Origin: Paenibacillus macerans
Lineage (GTDB): Bacteria; Bacillota; Bacilli; Paenibacillales; Paenibacillaceae
Direction: 5' to 3'
Assembly: GCF_900454495.1 (NCBI RefSeq)
Contig: NZ_UGSI01000001.1
Span: 2,976,001-3,040,000 of the forward strand
DNA length: 64,000 nucleotides
The position numbers and the translations under genes are program-made. How positions within the stretch are numbered: position 1 is the stretch's first letter; every line of letters begins with the position of its first letter. The notes beneath the pieces are model-generated. The model worked only from the letters and a program-made list of their open reading frames with translations, was not told where the DNA came from and did no database searches. Positions 49,571 through 58,904 of this stretch are shown in pieces.

Positions 49571-49598
49571 TCCTGAATTCTCCTTTCTGCAACTAAAT

Positions 49599-49862
49599 TT
49601 ATCGGGCAGTCGTTTCGCCGCGATAACAATACCCGCGATATACCCAACCTTCGGCCGTATGCTCAAAGGTAAGGTACGTTGCTCTGCCATTCACATAATC
49701 CTCAACCGATCCGGCTTGGCAAAGACGGGGACCATAAACCACAGGTGGCAATGAATTCATGAAGTAATCGATCATCTCCTGATCAACCACATCCCCCACC
49801 TGAACATACTCATCAAAAATTTCGCCTTTCCATCCTGCGAATGTTTTTACTGCCATATTCAT
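49599..49862 (-). CDS. Hypothetical protein, 87 residues
   Basis: ATG 49862 with AAAGGA upstream. MNMAVKTFAGWKGEIFDEYV, then MIDYFMNSLPPVVYGPRLCQ and GRATYLTFEHTAEGWVYRGY. Proteins of this shape recur on Firmicute plasmids and ICEs, but I know no function. Lies between tadA and the MerR-like gene. Confidence 0.72.
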   Translation of the reverse strand: MNMAVKTFAGWKGEIFDEYVQVGDVVDQEMIDYFMNSLPPVVYGPRLCQAGSVEDYVNGRATYLTFEHTAEGWVYRGYCYRGETTAR

Positions 49863-49910
49863 CACACTGTCCTTTCGATTATTTGCCAGTAAACAGTTTC
49901 CGACTCGTCT

Positions 49911-50303
49911 TCAATACCAGGTAATGATAAGGCCGCCGAGCCGCTCGATTCTATCAAATATCCGATCAATCGTTTTTTGGTCATTGCTTTCAAGAAATGA
50001 GCGCACTAGATACTCCAGTTCCATGTCACGCCTCGGAACACAAAAGGCACAGCCGAAATTGTATACCATCTGCCCCGTGTATTCCTTGAAAATGCTCTCG
50101 GTGCCGGCGAGGATTTTTTTTCGCTGCTCATCGTAGTAGTTGATACTTCCGAGATAAGCACTTCCATACTGTTCTTTGAAAGCAGCGATTTGCTTCCGGT
50201 TAAGGTCGTTATAGGTTGTGTCTGCTTCGAGTATCTCGTGAAATCCGCCCTTCTTAGCTACATAATCCTGTTGTTGCTTAATAAGCTCTTCCAGCTTCGT
50301 CAT
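49911..50303 (-). CDS. Hypothetical protein, 130 residues
   Basis: ATG 50303 overlaps the stop of the MerR-like gene (ATGA), so the two are coupled. Helical, with MTKLEELIKQQQDYVAKKGG and TGQMVYNFGCAFCVPRRDME (two Cys). Unrecognised. Confidence 0.75.
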   Translation of the reverse strand: MTKLEELIKQQQDYVAKKGGFHEILEADTTYNDLNRKQIAAFKEQYGSAYLGSINYYDEQRKKILAGTESIFKEYTGQMVYNFGCAFCVPRRDMELEYLVRSFLESNDQKTIDRIFDRIERLGGLIITWY

Positions 50304-50725
50304 TCATTTGTCTCCTTCGTTTGATTTTTGTACTCCTGCCAGCGAACACTTAATTCTTGTACAACCGCGTTTTGACCTTGCCAAAATAAACGTTCCCGAA
50401 AGTCCCGTATAAGCCGATCCAAGTTTGCAAAAGCTTCGCTTCTTTCGGTAGGTCTACTGGACTCCACTTGACGCAAACTGTTCAATTCATCACAGATTTG
50501 CTGGCAAGCTTGTTCCACGGTCATTTTTTGACTAAGCAGTTTCACCTCCCTCAAAACGCCAAAATCTTGGATGTTTAGTTGTCTGCGTTTGCCACCGCGA
50601 TTAAATTCGTACCCTTTTTCCTCCAGCAAATACACCCAACGACGCAGTGTACTTTCAGCCGTTTCCAGCCACTGTGCAGCTTCCTTAAACAATACCTCGT
50701 GAAATGATACCTCGTTCACCCACAC
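50300..50725 (-). CDS. MerR-like helix-turn-helix protein
   Basis: 141 residues. FKEAAQWLETAESTLRRWVY followed by LLEEKGYEFNRGGKRRQLNI is a MerR/DUF3967-type DNA-binding domain with the RRW recognition helix and wing; DFGVLREVKLLSQKMTVEQA continues the helix. C-terminal part helical. Such proteins act on plasmid and element partition or regulation. Confidence 0.8.
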   Translation of the reverse strand: MWVNEVSFHEVLFKEAAQWLETAESTLRRWVYLLEEKGYEFNRGGKRRQLNIQDFGVLREVKLLSQKMTVEQACQQICDELNSLRQVESSRPTERSEAFANLDRLIRDFRERLFWQGQNAVVQELSVRWQEYKNQTKETNE

Positions 50726-50822
50726 TCCCTCCTTACATACTCAAAAAGCCGTTCGATTAAGGAGCGGCTTAATTGAAGTGCATTTTTTGCATAAAGCATC
50801 ACTCAGCACAAATTTTGAATTT

Positions 50823-50948
50823 TCACCCAGGCCCATAGGCCATACGATACTCTCCGAGCATAGAGATGGCCTCAGCTTCAGTATCAAATTCGTCGATGTC
50901 TTCCCATGGCTGATCCTGATACTTGCCCTTGATTTTATACACGGTCAT
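50823..50948 (-). CDS. 41-residue small protein
   Basis: ATG 50948 directly after the ideal AAAGGAGGTT. Reads MTVYKIKGKYQDQPWEDIDE, FDTEAEAISMLGEYRMAYGPG; strand-helix pattern with conserved-looking W and Y. Too short for standard gene calls but with a very good ribosome site. Related short proteins accompany transfer genes in other Firmicutes; function unknown. Confidence 0.62.
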   Translation of the reverse strand: MTVYKIKGKYQDQPWEDIDEFDTEAEAISMLGEYRMAYGPG

Positions 50949-51095
50949 AACCTCCTTTCAAAATAAAAAAAACGCCCATGTTTCGTAGCGATTTGATTGT
51001 GATGCATCTTTGATTCCTTTTTCATGATATAAGCATATCAGGATAAATCTATCCAAACGTGCTTAAAAAGTATGAAAAAAGTATGATGATTTTTA

Positions 51096-51224
51096 GTTCC
51101 CATTATGGTTCCCGTTACAGTTCCCACTTTGGTTCCGGGCCTTCTCCTGAATTAAAAAGCCCGCAAAATCAACGGATCTCCGTTTATTTCAGCTACATTA
51201 ACTTTGGGAACTGTAAACGGGAAC
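51096..51224. repeat. GTTCCC iteron cluster with inverted copies, candidate cis-acting site
   Basis: GTTCCC-type hexamers start at 51096, 51108, 51120 and 51132 (the last GTTCCG), exactly 12 bases apart. Two inverted copies (GGGAAC) sit at 51206 and 51219. GTTCCCGTTACAGTTCCC on the left and, on the other strand, GTTCCCGTTTACAGTTCCC on the right make an inverted repeat. Between them are CGGGC/GCCCG and AACGGATCTCCGTT dyads. It lies at the 3' end of the coupling-protein gene. Origin-of-transfer, replication or regulator site are the options. Confidence 0.7.
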
Positions 51225-53479
51225 TATAAACAAGATGTGTTCATTTCAAGTTCGGCATGCTGCTCTAAAAATTCGCTAATCTGCTCGATATCCCAGGCAA
51301 TCGTATAACCGATTTTAGAACTGGTCGGCGGATTGAGCACTCCCTCATCACAAAGCTTTGTCATAAGCTGCACCACTTTCTCGCGACGGATACTAAATAT
51401 CATTTGAAGTTCCCCCACCCGGGCTGTTTGAGTTTTGCAGATATGATACTTCATCCGCCGAAGCAGTTCCTCCTCCGTTTCTTTCGTTTCTGATTTTAGC
51501 CACGGACGGAATCCGCGGCCAAAATCCATCTCGCCGATCAGCCCCTCCTGAAACATTCGATCCACCAAATGAGCAGCTTTCAAATAGTCAATTCCTAAAA
51601 AAACTTTTAAGTGATTGGGACTCACCCCTTGGTTTTGCTGAGCATACCTCAGAGCTGCCTGATAAATCGCCCCATCCCCATTGGATCCTTCTGGTACCTT
51701 GGATGCTTCAACCACAGCCGGCGGATTCGGTTCAGAAGGGTCAGGTTCGAAATGAACGCTCTTTCCACTCAACTGCTGCATGTCATCCGAATCGTCCACA
51801 TCTTCATCTTCTATTCGTTCGTCTGACTCTTCTTCAGTCCATGGCTGCCCCGTAGAACAACTGTGCTGTTCCCAATATTCGCCCATTTTCCTGATGAACT
51901 TGACTGATTCGTTATCGTCACCAGTGATCGCTGCGGATTGAAATCGCTGCTGGCTACCGTCATTCAGCACACATATCCCGTCACCCGCCCCTAACAGATG
52001 AGGGCCGCTACCGTCCATTACGGTCCTGAAATCATGTGGACTTGGAAGCCTAAAAGCTACCCGGGACGGGAGATTAGACTTGATCGTGCCGGTAACCACC
52101 TCAACCGAAGGCCGCTGAGTTCCCAAAATCAAATGAATTCCGGCAGCTCGCCCCATTTGTGTTATCCGCTGAACGGTGTCTTCCACGGTATCCCGAGCGA
52201 CCAGCATCAAATCGGCATATTCATCGATAAAGACGACATGGTAGGGGAGCTGGTTTTCGTGGTTTTGATTATATTGCTCGATGTTACGTACTCCCACTTC
52301 AGCAAAGTGATCATAGCGCTTCTCCATCTCGACAACGACCTTTTGCAAAGTAATCGATGCCCGCTTGGGATCAGTCACCACCGGTAACAATAAGTGCGGC
52401 GAGCCATGGTATGCCGCAAATTCGACCCGCTTTGGATCAATCATGACGAGCCTTACCTGCTTAGGCGATCGTTCAAGCAAAAGTGAGCCAATGAGTCCAT
52501 TGATAAACACAGACTTTCCAGAACCGGTAGCTCCGGCAACAAGTAAATGCGGCAGCCGCGCCAAATCCACCAATATGGGCTCACCTACCATCGTCTTACC
52601 AAAAACGACCGGCAAGTTGGCGCTTTTCGCAAACCGATGAAGCTCATAAGCTACGTCACGAACGTAAACAAAAGCCCGCTCCTTGTGCGGAATAACAAAG
52701 GCTGCGGAACTCGGAAAAGGAGACGAATCCACATCGAAGCCCCGAGAGTGTCCTAAATGATTAGCCAGGTCATCTTTACGCTGGACCAGTTTACTGAGCT
52801 GGACCTTTGGAGGTAAGGTAAACGAAATTTTTTGCAAAGTCGGTCCTGACTCAATCGCGAGAATTTCTGGCTTTTCTTCCACGGTGAAATTCGTCATTTC
52901 CAGTGCCCTCTGAATCGCCTCGCCGGCCATGTCGGCGGTGACTGCAGCCGAGGGTACTGGGCGCGGATTATGCGGCAGCAGATCATAAATCTCGGGCAAT
53001 CCTGCTATTTCACCCGACTCCCTTGAGGCCACAGCAACGGTTTGATTCGCTGATGGATTGGCCTGGGGAACCGTGGGTGCAGGTGCCAAAGGCGCAATGG
53101 GACCGGCAGAACCAACGGCATTTCCTCCGGGGAGCTTTCCGGGATTGAGCGTTTCCTGCCTTTTTATTTTTCGAGCAGATAGAAATTCATGAACAAAAAC
53201 CGCTCCAGCCAATAGCCATTTCCATTTTGGGTTCCCTCCATCACTTCCACTACGCTTTCTCCACAGATTTTGAAATACAAAGGGTATGGCTGCGAACAGC
53301 AACCACACCCAGAAAGCATATTTCATCACCTGCCATGCAAGAGGCTCCAATTCGGGGGCTGCATGAAAATAGATCAAGGCTCCGCTAATGATCATGGCAG
53401 GTCCAGCGATTTTAGTCACGAATTGTGCGAAGGATTCTGATCGATCCCCTTCCTGCTTTCCACTCATGGATTCTTTCAA
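51224..53479 (-). CDS. FtsK/SpoIIIE-type conjugative coupling protein
   Basis: 751 residues. Two N-terminal membrane helices (FVTKIAGPAMIISGALIYFH, AFWVWLLFAAIPFVFQNLW), a Pro/Ala-rich linker, then the FtsK motor: Walker A LVAGATGSGKSVFINGLIG, Walker B YHVVFIDEYADLM, and TQRPSVEVVTGTIKSNLPSR. The C-terminus has one FtsK-gamma-like winged helix (YQAALRYAQQNQGVSPNHLK) and a second winged helix (FSIRREKVVQLMTKLCDEGV). It would pump DNA to the transfer channel, as TcpA/ConQ do, although gamma-type winged helices are more typical of chromosome translocases. Confidence 0.92.
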   Translation of the reverse strand: MKESMSGKQEGDRSESFAQFVTKIAGPAMIISGALIYFHAAPELEPLAWQVMKYAFWVWLLFAAIPFVFQNLWRKRSGSDGGNPKWKWLLAGAVFVHEFLSARKIKRQETLNPGKLPGGNAVGSAGPIAPLAPAPTVPQANPSANQTVAVASRESGEIAGLPEIYDLLPHNPRPVPSAAVTADMAGEAIQRALEMTNFTVEEKPEILAIESGPTLQKISFTLPPKVQLSKLVQRKDDLANHLGHSRGFDVDSSPFPSSAAFVIPHKERAFVYVRDVAYELHRFAKSANLPVVFGKTMVGEPILVDLARLPHLLVAGATGSGKSVFINGLIGSLLLERSPKQVRLVMIDPKRVEFAAYHGSPHLLLPVVTDPKRASITLQKVVVEMEKRYDHFAEVGVRNIEQYNQNHENQLPYHVVFIDEYADLMLVARDTVEDTVQRITQMGRAAGIHLILGTQRPSVEVVTGTIKSNLPSRVAFRLPSPHDFRTVMDGSGPHLLGAGDGICVLNDGSQQRFQSAAITGDDNESVKFIRKMGEYWEQHSCSTGQPWTEEESDERIEDEDVDDSDDMQQLSGKSVHFEPDPSEPNPPAVVEASKVPEGSNGDGAIYQAALRYAQQNQGVSPNHLKVFLGIDYLKAAHLVDRMFQEGLIGEMDFGRGFRPWLKSETKETEEELLRRMKYHICKTQTARVGELQMIFSIRREKVVQLMTKLCDEGVLNPPTSSKIGYTIAWDIEQISEFLEQHAELEMNTSCL

Positions 53480-53736
53480 CCTCCTTCGTTCATGATCTTG
53501 CGCAGTAACTCCCGGAATCCGGTTGACAGATTCTGTGCATTCTCTTTAATGAGCGGCCACCAATGATCCGATTCATTCACCAGGAAGTCAAAAGCATCTG
53601 AAATATTACGTAGAAGCATAAAAAGCAGGAATATTCCAATGCTTGTGGCAATCCACGAAGGGAGCTTCATCCCCGCAGGCCCTTTCTTATACAGAAAAAA
53701 AAGAAGCAGCCCAATGAGAACAACCAATAGATTCAT
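53476..53736 (-). CDS. Small two-helix membrane protein of the transfer operon
   Basis: 86 residues from ATG 53736 (GGAGGGTAGC); the stop overlaps the coupling-protein ATG. Helices NLLVVLIGLLLFFLYKKG and SWIATSIGIFLLFMLLRNIS, then a cytoplasmic amphipathic tail. Size and place fit the small membrane partners of Gram-positive conjugation machines. Confidence 0.75.
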   Translation of the reverse strand: MNLLVVLIGLLLFFLYKKGPAGMKLPSWIATSIGIFLLFMLLRNISDAFDFLVNESDHWWPLIKENAQNLSTGFRELLRKIMNEGG

Positions 53737-53741
53737 CGAAG

Positions 53742-54866
53742 CTACCCTCCTCCCGTTTCGAGTAGTGCTTTATAAAATTTTGAGACACCTATCCACCATC
53801 CGTTATGTTCGGCGTAATATCCACGCGGATTATCTTTTGCCGACAGCCATTCAATGGGGTTTCTCCCCTCTGGCCTGTCCTGCGATAACTTCACGATGGT
53901 TTTTGCTGCGATCATAGCTGACTCTTCCGTGTTTAACGTGGCTCCCTTGCCGGAACACCAACAGCCGAAAACATTCCAGGGGTTTTTAATGATTTCGCTC
54001 GCGTGATTGTTGTTTTTCGGGACAAATGACTGTTCTTGTCCAGTGATCGCAAGTAGCAAATGCGGATCGACATTCGTTTTCTTTCCTGCTGCATCGATCA
54101 TCACCAAAATGTCCTCCGTGGCCAAGGCAGAATTCCGCTTCTCCAGGAACTTTTGAACAGCCGGGATATTGAGTGCTCGGTAAGACAATTCCACAGGTAC
54201 CGCAGCCCCTGGCTCTTGGATATAAGACAGGGGATCTACCGGCTTCCCGTTCACTTCTACCTGAAAATGCAGATGGGGGCCGGTGGAACGTCCTACGATA
54301 CCGGCCCCGATCCTACCGATTCGCTGGCCTTTTTTGACCGTATCCCCAACCGAAACGTCCATCTTTGAGTCCAAATGGCCGTATTTGGTAACGAGCCCGT
54401 TTCCATGATCAATATAAATGGCGTAACCGTACCCAGAGGCACTGCCTGCCAGGGTAACCTGTCCATCCGCCATCGCGTAAACCGGCTGGAGCTCCGTTTT
54501 TCCCGCTCCAGCCGCAATATCAATCCCTTTGTGAAACTCCATTCCGTCAAGATCGCGATATCCAAAGCTGGAAGTAATACGGTCGATCGATGGCACGGGC
54601 CAAAAATAGGCTGAGCCATCCGCGTCCATTTGGACCGGAGTCATCCATTCATAGCCATCTCCGGATTCGGTCTCCCAGGAAAGATTGTCCTCATCCGCGA
54701 ACAAAAGAAAAGGGAAAAAAAGCAGCAAAATCACAAGCGCGCCAATGAAAAGCAGAATTAAAGCAATCAGGATGTAAGGAAAGGCGGTTGAGCTAACGAT
54801 CACCCATATTTTACGGGCCTTCTGAACTTTGTCTACCGCGCTTGACACCGATTGTACCGTCGACAT
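53742..54866 (-). CDS. Conjugation-associated wall hydrolase: M23 peptidase plus lysozyme-like domain
   Basis: 374 residues. One membrane helix (FPYILIALILLFIGALVILL), then an M23/LytM peptidase at about 90-230 with zinc ligands in MEFHKGIDIAAG and TGPHLHFQVEVNG, plus YAIYIDHGNGLVTKYGHLDS. The last 140 residues (MIDAAGKKTNVDPHLLLAIT, GQEQSFVPKNNN, NPWNVFGCWCSG) resemble a soluble lytic or glucosaminidase-type domain with Glu in GQEQSF. It would open peptidoglycan for the channel, like VirB1/CwlT. Confidence 0.9.
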   Translation of the reverse strand: MSTVQSVSSAVDKVQKARKIWVIVSSTAFPYILIALILLFIGALVILLLFFPFLLFADEDNLSWETESGDGYEWMTPVQMDADGSAYFWPVPSIDRITSSFGYRDLDGMEFHKGIDIAAGAGKTELQPVYAMADGQVTLAGSASGYGYAIYIDHGNGLVTKYGHLDSKMDVSVGDTVKKGQRIGRIGAGIVGRSTGPHLHFQVEVNGKPVDPLSYIQEPGAAVPVELSYRALNIPAVQKFLEKRNSALATEDILVMIDAAGKKTNVDPHLLLAITGQEQSFVPKNNNHASEIIKNPWNVFGCWCSGKGATLNTEESAMIAAKTIVKLSQDRPEGRNPIEWLSAKDNPRGYYAEHNGWWIGVSKFYKALLETGGG

Positions 54867-54880
54867 GCTTTATTCCCCCA

Positions 54881-56728
54881 CTAACTGGCCGCCTGCTTCA
54901 GCCCGCGAGTCTTATAAAGTTTGCTTTCCTCTTCCGGTACATCCATAAAGAGCTCGTCATACTGCTTGTGGAATTCAATGACGAACTTAAGGCTCCCCTC
55001 ATTTTGACTGATCCGCTCCTGAATTTCTTCGGGAACGTCCGCTGCTTTAGCCAAAGCGCGTACCGCCGATTGTTCCATGTAAAAGAATACCCGGACGCTG
55101 GTGTTTTCCCACATCCCAATGCCCTCGGCTGTGTCGAGCATGATGGCCGGTGTATTGCTGGCCAAAATCATCATACCGTTCCATTTGCGGATGGCAGTAT
55201 ACCAGTCAAATACTGCTCGGCGCAATTCTGCGTTCTGCAATTGCCGCTGCCCTTCGTCGACTACCACCGCACTAAAATAGGCGCCTTCAAAACGCAGCGC
55301 CTGAATGTTGGCGTTCACGACATCAAACGCCATTGACATTTTCAGTTGTGCTTGCTTGGCTCGTTCATCCTTTTCCCCGGCTCCCTGTCCTGATCCCACT
55401 TTATAAACCACCAGTGGTGCCCGCTGGACGGTTAACGGCTCTTCAACGCGAAACAATCCGTCATAAATACCGATGAAGTAAATCTTGATTTTATTCAGCA
55501 GACTTTGCGCGTCCGGATTTCCGGATTCTGCTGCTTTCTGAATTTCCTCAAATGCACGGTGAATGGTTGGACGCGGTCCTGGGTACGGGCCATCCCAAGT
55601 CTCGAGTCGGTCCTTATCGATTCCAGCTGACGCAAGGACCCTACGAATGGCCTCGCCCGCTTCAAAAATCTCCGCCCGGCTCAAATCTTCCCCTAACAAA
55701 GAGAAAGTACGGATGCCGTTTGCAATCGCTAATGAAAGCCGAGAACGGTTATACCGCACGCATTCCTCATCCAGTTCCGGAATTGCCGGCATAATGGCAA
55801 GAGGCTCAAAATAACGACCTTCATCTGCCGTATGGTCGATATAAACCCCTCCCACGGCCTCACAAAGATCACGCCATTCCCCGTCGAGGTCAAACACAAA
55901 GACATGTACGCCTTCGTCTAAAAGCGATACCACCAGCGCCTTGAGAAAATAGCTTTTGCCTTCCCCGGTTTTTCCGAAGACGGTCAGATTTTGCGCCCGC
56001 GAATCGGAGGGGTCGCAGAGGTTGATAAAACAAAAGCCCCCATCCTCGGCGCGGCGACCAAAGTAAATGCCGCGTGAATCCGAAAAGGAGCCTCGGGTCA
56101 TCGGGTAGGTTCTGGCGGCTACTCCGTCCGTCGTCACTCGCCCGTAATGCTCTTTGACAAAAAAGCCGCTAGCTGACGTCTCAGGATCAAAGACAGGCGA
56201 GGTTTGCCTCATCGCTTCGAGTTGCTCTTTATAAAGCGAATCAAGTCGACCATCCATATTATCAAACCAGGTCCGCAAACTCGCTTCCGCCGCGTCAAGT
56301 TGATGTTGTTTGGGTGCTGACAAAGTCAAAAAAGTGAAGACATCCAGTAGTTTACTGTTTCCGTTCAGCGTTGAATCCCGAAGAGCGAGAATTGTATCTC
56401 TCGCAGCAACTTCGGCTGGCCGGGCCGGATCGGTTTCGCTTACCTCCCCCAGGCTCTTATTCAGACGAAGTAATTTGTTCTTCATCGCTGTATTGAATTT
56501 CACTTCACTGGGCGCATATCGGATCGTTTTTCTCAGAGACGCCCCTTCCCGTTGGACCAGCTCATCCAATTGATCAAGATACCCCGCGAGAATCATGGGA
56601 GGATAACCTTTAATCATGAGTACACGGACCATGTGTCCCTTGTCGTCTCTACCAGAAAGGGCGTTTACTACCGTTTGCCTTTTATGCTTATCCCATCTTT
56701 TCAAAAGCCGCTTGGTATAAGTGATCAT
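54881..56728 (-). CDS. VirB4-type conjugation ATPase
   Basis: 615 residues. Walker A NLTVFGKTGEGKSYFLKALV, then VFVFDLDGEWRDLCEAVGGV, Walker B YFSAVVVDEGQRQLQNAELR and WNGMMILASNTPAIMLDTAE. This is the VirB4/TraE/ConE hallmark set; the N-terminal 220 residues form the usual docking domain (SPAKQHQLDAAEASL-like, ASGFFVKEHYGRV). It is the main motor of the secretion channel. The ATG overlaps the previous stop in ATGA. Confidence 0.93.
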   Translation of the reverse strand: MITYTKRLLKRWDKHKRQTVVNALSGRDDKGHMVRVLMIKGYPPMILAGYLDQLDELVQREGASLRKTIRYAPSEVKFNTAMKNKLLRLNKSLGEVSETDPARPAEVAARDTILALRDSTLNGNSKLLDVFTFLTLSAPKQHQLDAAEASLRTWFDNMDGRLDSLYKEQLEAMRQTSPVFDPETSASGFFVKEHYGRVTTDGVAARTYPMTRGSFSDSRGIYFGRRAEDGGFCFINLCDPSDSRAQNLTVFGKTGEGKSYFLKALVVSLLDEGVHVFVFDLDGEWRDLCEAVGGVYIDHTADEGRYFEPLAIMPAIPELDEECVRYNRSRLSLAIANGIRTFSLLGEDLSRAEIFEAGEAIRRVLASAGIDKDRLETWDGPYPGPRPTIHRAFEEIQKAAESGNPDAQSLLNKIKIYFIGIYDGLFRVEEPLTVQRAPLVVYKVGSGQGAGEKDERAKQAQLKMSMAFDVVNANIQALRFEGAYFSAVVVDEGQRQLQNAELRRAVFDWYTAIRKWNGMMILASNTPAIMLDTAEGIGMWENTSVRVFFYMEQSAVRALAKAADVPEEIQERISQNEGSLKFVIEFHKQYDELFMDVPEEESKLYKTRGLKQAAS

Positions 56729-58491
56729 GCACTCACCCGCTTTCTATCCATGATCTCATCAAACGCGGTACCCATCTGAGGATTTGCTGCCAATGGACGA
56801 CCATGAAACAAAGCTTTGGCCGCATCCGAGAAATAGGGTAAAATTAAAGCGGGGCCCAACCCAAACCGCTCTTTCAATAATGGGGTCATTCGACGCCGCA
56901 TTTCCTGATCCGCTTGATTCAGCCACACCTCATCCACCTTATCCAGCCCCGCTTTTTCCCAATGGAGCCAGTGGTGATAGTCACAATCTACTACCGCAAC
57001 AGTTTTACCAAGCTGGAAAATTTCTGTTGCCCCTGGGTAATCCCAAGGTAAATCGATGATAACCGGGCCCGTTGTCAGCGCCTCTTGCACAATTTGCTGC
57101 ACGATGTGAGGCTCCGGGTAATTTTGAGGCAACCATAACGTGCATGCCGGTGCATGTTTAGAAACCCATGTCTCCCACCCTGACACATTGCACTCCGAAG
57201 GTAAAGGATTTAACAGTGTATGGCACCCCCGATCCGGAGACAGATCGATCAACGTGATCGTCTCACCACAGGCTACAGCCAGATTCACGGCGACAAAAGA
57301 CTGCCCGCTGGGCGCTGGTGAAGATAAAACATATACGCCATCGAACGGATTTGGCCCTTTATCAGGAAGACGATCTGACGTGCTAACTTCACTTGATGCT
57401 GAAGTGGGGGCATCCATTGACTCCGTTGTCTCGGCCTGCTTCTTACGTGTTTTTATCCTTTTCGAAATAGAGGTATAAAGTTTACTCAATTGTTGCAATA
57501 AAGCGGTGAGCCCCTTTTCAGCAACTTTTAGCGCCGCTCTCGGTGCTAGACGCCATTTTCCTGTTTTTTTCCGCCCTTGCTTTTGATGCACTGCACTTTG
57601 GACCAAATCCATTGGGTGCGGTTCATTTTCTTCCGGAGACTCGTCCTTCATCGCCGCTTCCGGAACTTCTTTCCCGGTTTCCTCCGGCTGTTCAAATGGT
57701 CCATGTGAGTCGGCTACCTCGCTGGTGCCGTCTTCGAACCCTTCAGAATCCGCCTTCGGTTCATGCGTCATTGCTACCTTTGATTCAACCAAAGGATCAT
57801 CCTCCTCCCAAGATCCCTGGCGTGCTTTCCAATCCTCCCATGTTATCGGATCCCACCAGCGCCCCAATATTTCGGGGACTGAGAATCCAGAGAGAATAGT
57901 CCATGTATGTCCTCCTTGCTCAAAGCCGAGCATCACACGCCCCAGCATTTCGCGAAGCTCTGTCATCATCCGAAAGCGTTTAAGCTCTTCCTTCGTTGCT
58001 TCGGAGGGCTCATCGTCTCGTTGCCGAATCGTAATCCGCTTATCCGGTATCGATAACCGTAGGATATATTCACTACGCAGCGCCTCCCCAGATTCGGCAA
58101 GTTGCTGCCAACGGCTGAGACGTGCAGTTCTTAAATGGGCGATACCTTCGCTGGCCGCAGCAGTTTCTCGTTTGGCATTCCATATCCCATGCTGGTAATC
58201 TCCTATCTGCTCAGCGGATATAGACGCCTCAAAGCCCTCCCGCGCGCAAGCGCGAAGAAAGTTCTCATACCCTGCTAGGCGCTGCTTTTTTTGGGTAAGG
58301 ACCGCTACTCCCCAGGGCGGTGCATTCACGGAGATCACCACATGGACCCATCCCTCGCTCCGATAAAACCACCCATCAGGCTTTGCACCTAGCAAATCCC
58401 CAATGGATTCTCCACTTCCACTCTTCGGATGTCGGGTATAGTGAAACATCCTCCGAATTCTAAATGGCCATTTAAGCCATCGACCGCTCAA
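56725..58491 (-). pseudogene. Transfer protein, 3' part of a gene split by an IS element
   Basis: 588 codons. The first residues (SGRWLKWPFRIRRMFHYTRH) start with a TTG inside the flank of the IS element. When the IS and one copy of the direct repeat are removed, the frame continues without a break from the 59963 gene. Residues 40-200 look like the N-terminal docking part of VirB4-like proteins; 230-400 is an acidic then basic linker. The last 190 residues resemble a MinD/ParA domain with degenerate P-loop (VYVLSSPAPSGQSFVAVNLA, ETITLIDLSPDRGCHTLLN, GPVIIDLPWDYPG). Downstream genes are still coupled to it. Confidence 0.8.
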
Positions 58492-58569
58492 ACTGCTGCT
58501 AGACTAAAAAGTAGACATGGAGAACCGAGAATCGGGTAAAATGAATCTATCCAAATTCGAGGTGCTACC

Positions 58570-58857
58570 ATGACGAAAAAATACGATAAAGAATTTAAAC
58601 TGCAAACGATTCAGATGATCCAGGAAGAAGGGAAAGCGGTGGCGCAGGTCGCCCGCGAACTGGGGATCAGCGACAACACCCTGTATCGTTGGATGGCGGA
58701 ATACAAGAAAGACGGCGCACAGGCCTTTCCAGGCAGTGGGCAACTGAAAGCCGACGATAAAGCAATGAGAGATCTTCAGAAACGCCTTCGTGATCTGGAA
58801 GAGGAGAACGACATCTTAAAAAAGGCGATGCACTACTTCGCCAAAGACCGGCGCTGA
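58570..58857 (+). CDS. IS3-family transposase OrfA
   Basis: 95 residues. Helix-turn-helix KAVAQVARELGISDNTLYRW and a leucine-zipper-like coil (LQKRLRDLEEENDILKKAMH). The A AAA AAG heptamer lies in codons for LKKA, and the -1 frame stays open from there into orfB. Confidence 0.92.
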   Translation: MTKKYDKEFKLQTIQMIQEEGKAVAQVARELGISDNTLYRWMAEYKKDGAQAFPGSGQLKADDKAMRDLQKRLRDLEEENDILKKAMHYFAKDRR

Positions 58858-58904
58858 TCTATGCCTTCATCCACGATCATCGCTTCAAGTGCCGAGTCTC
58901 GAAG

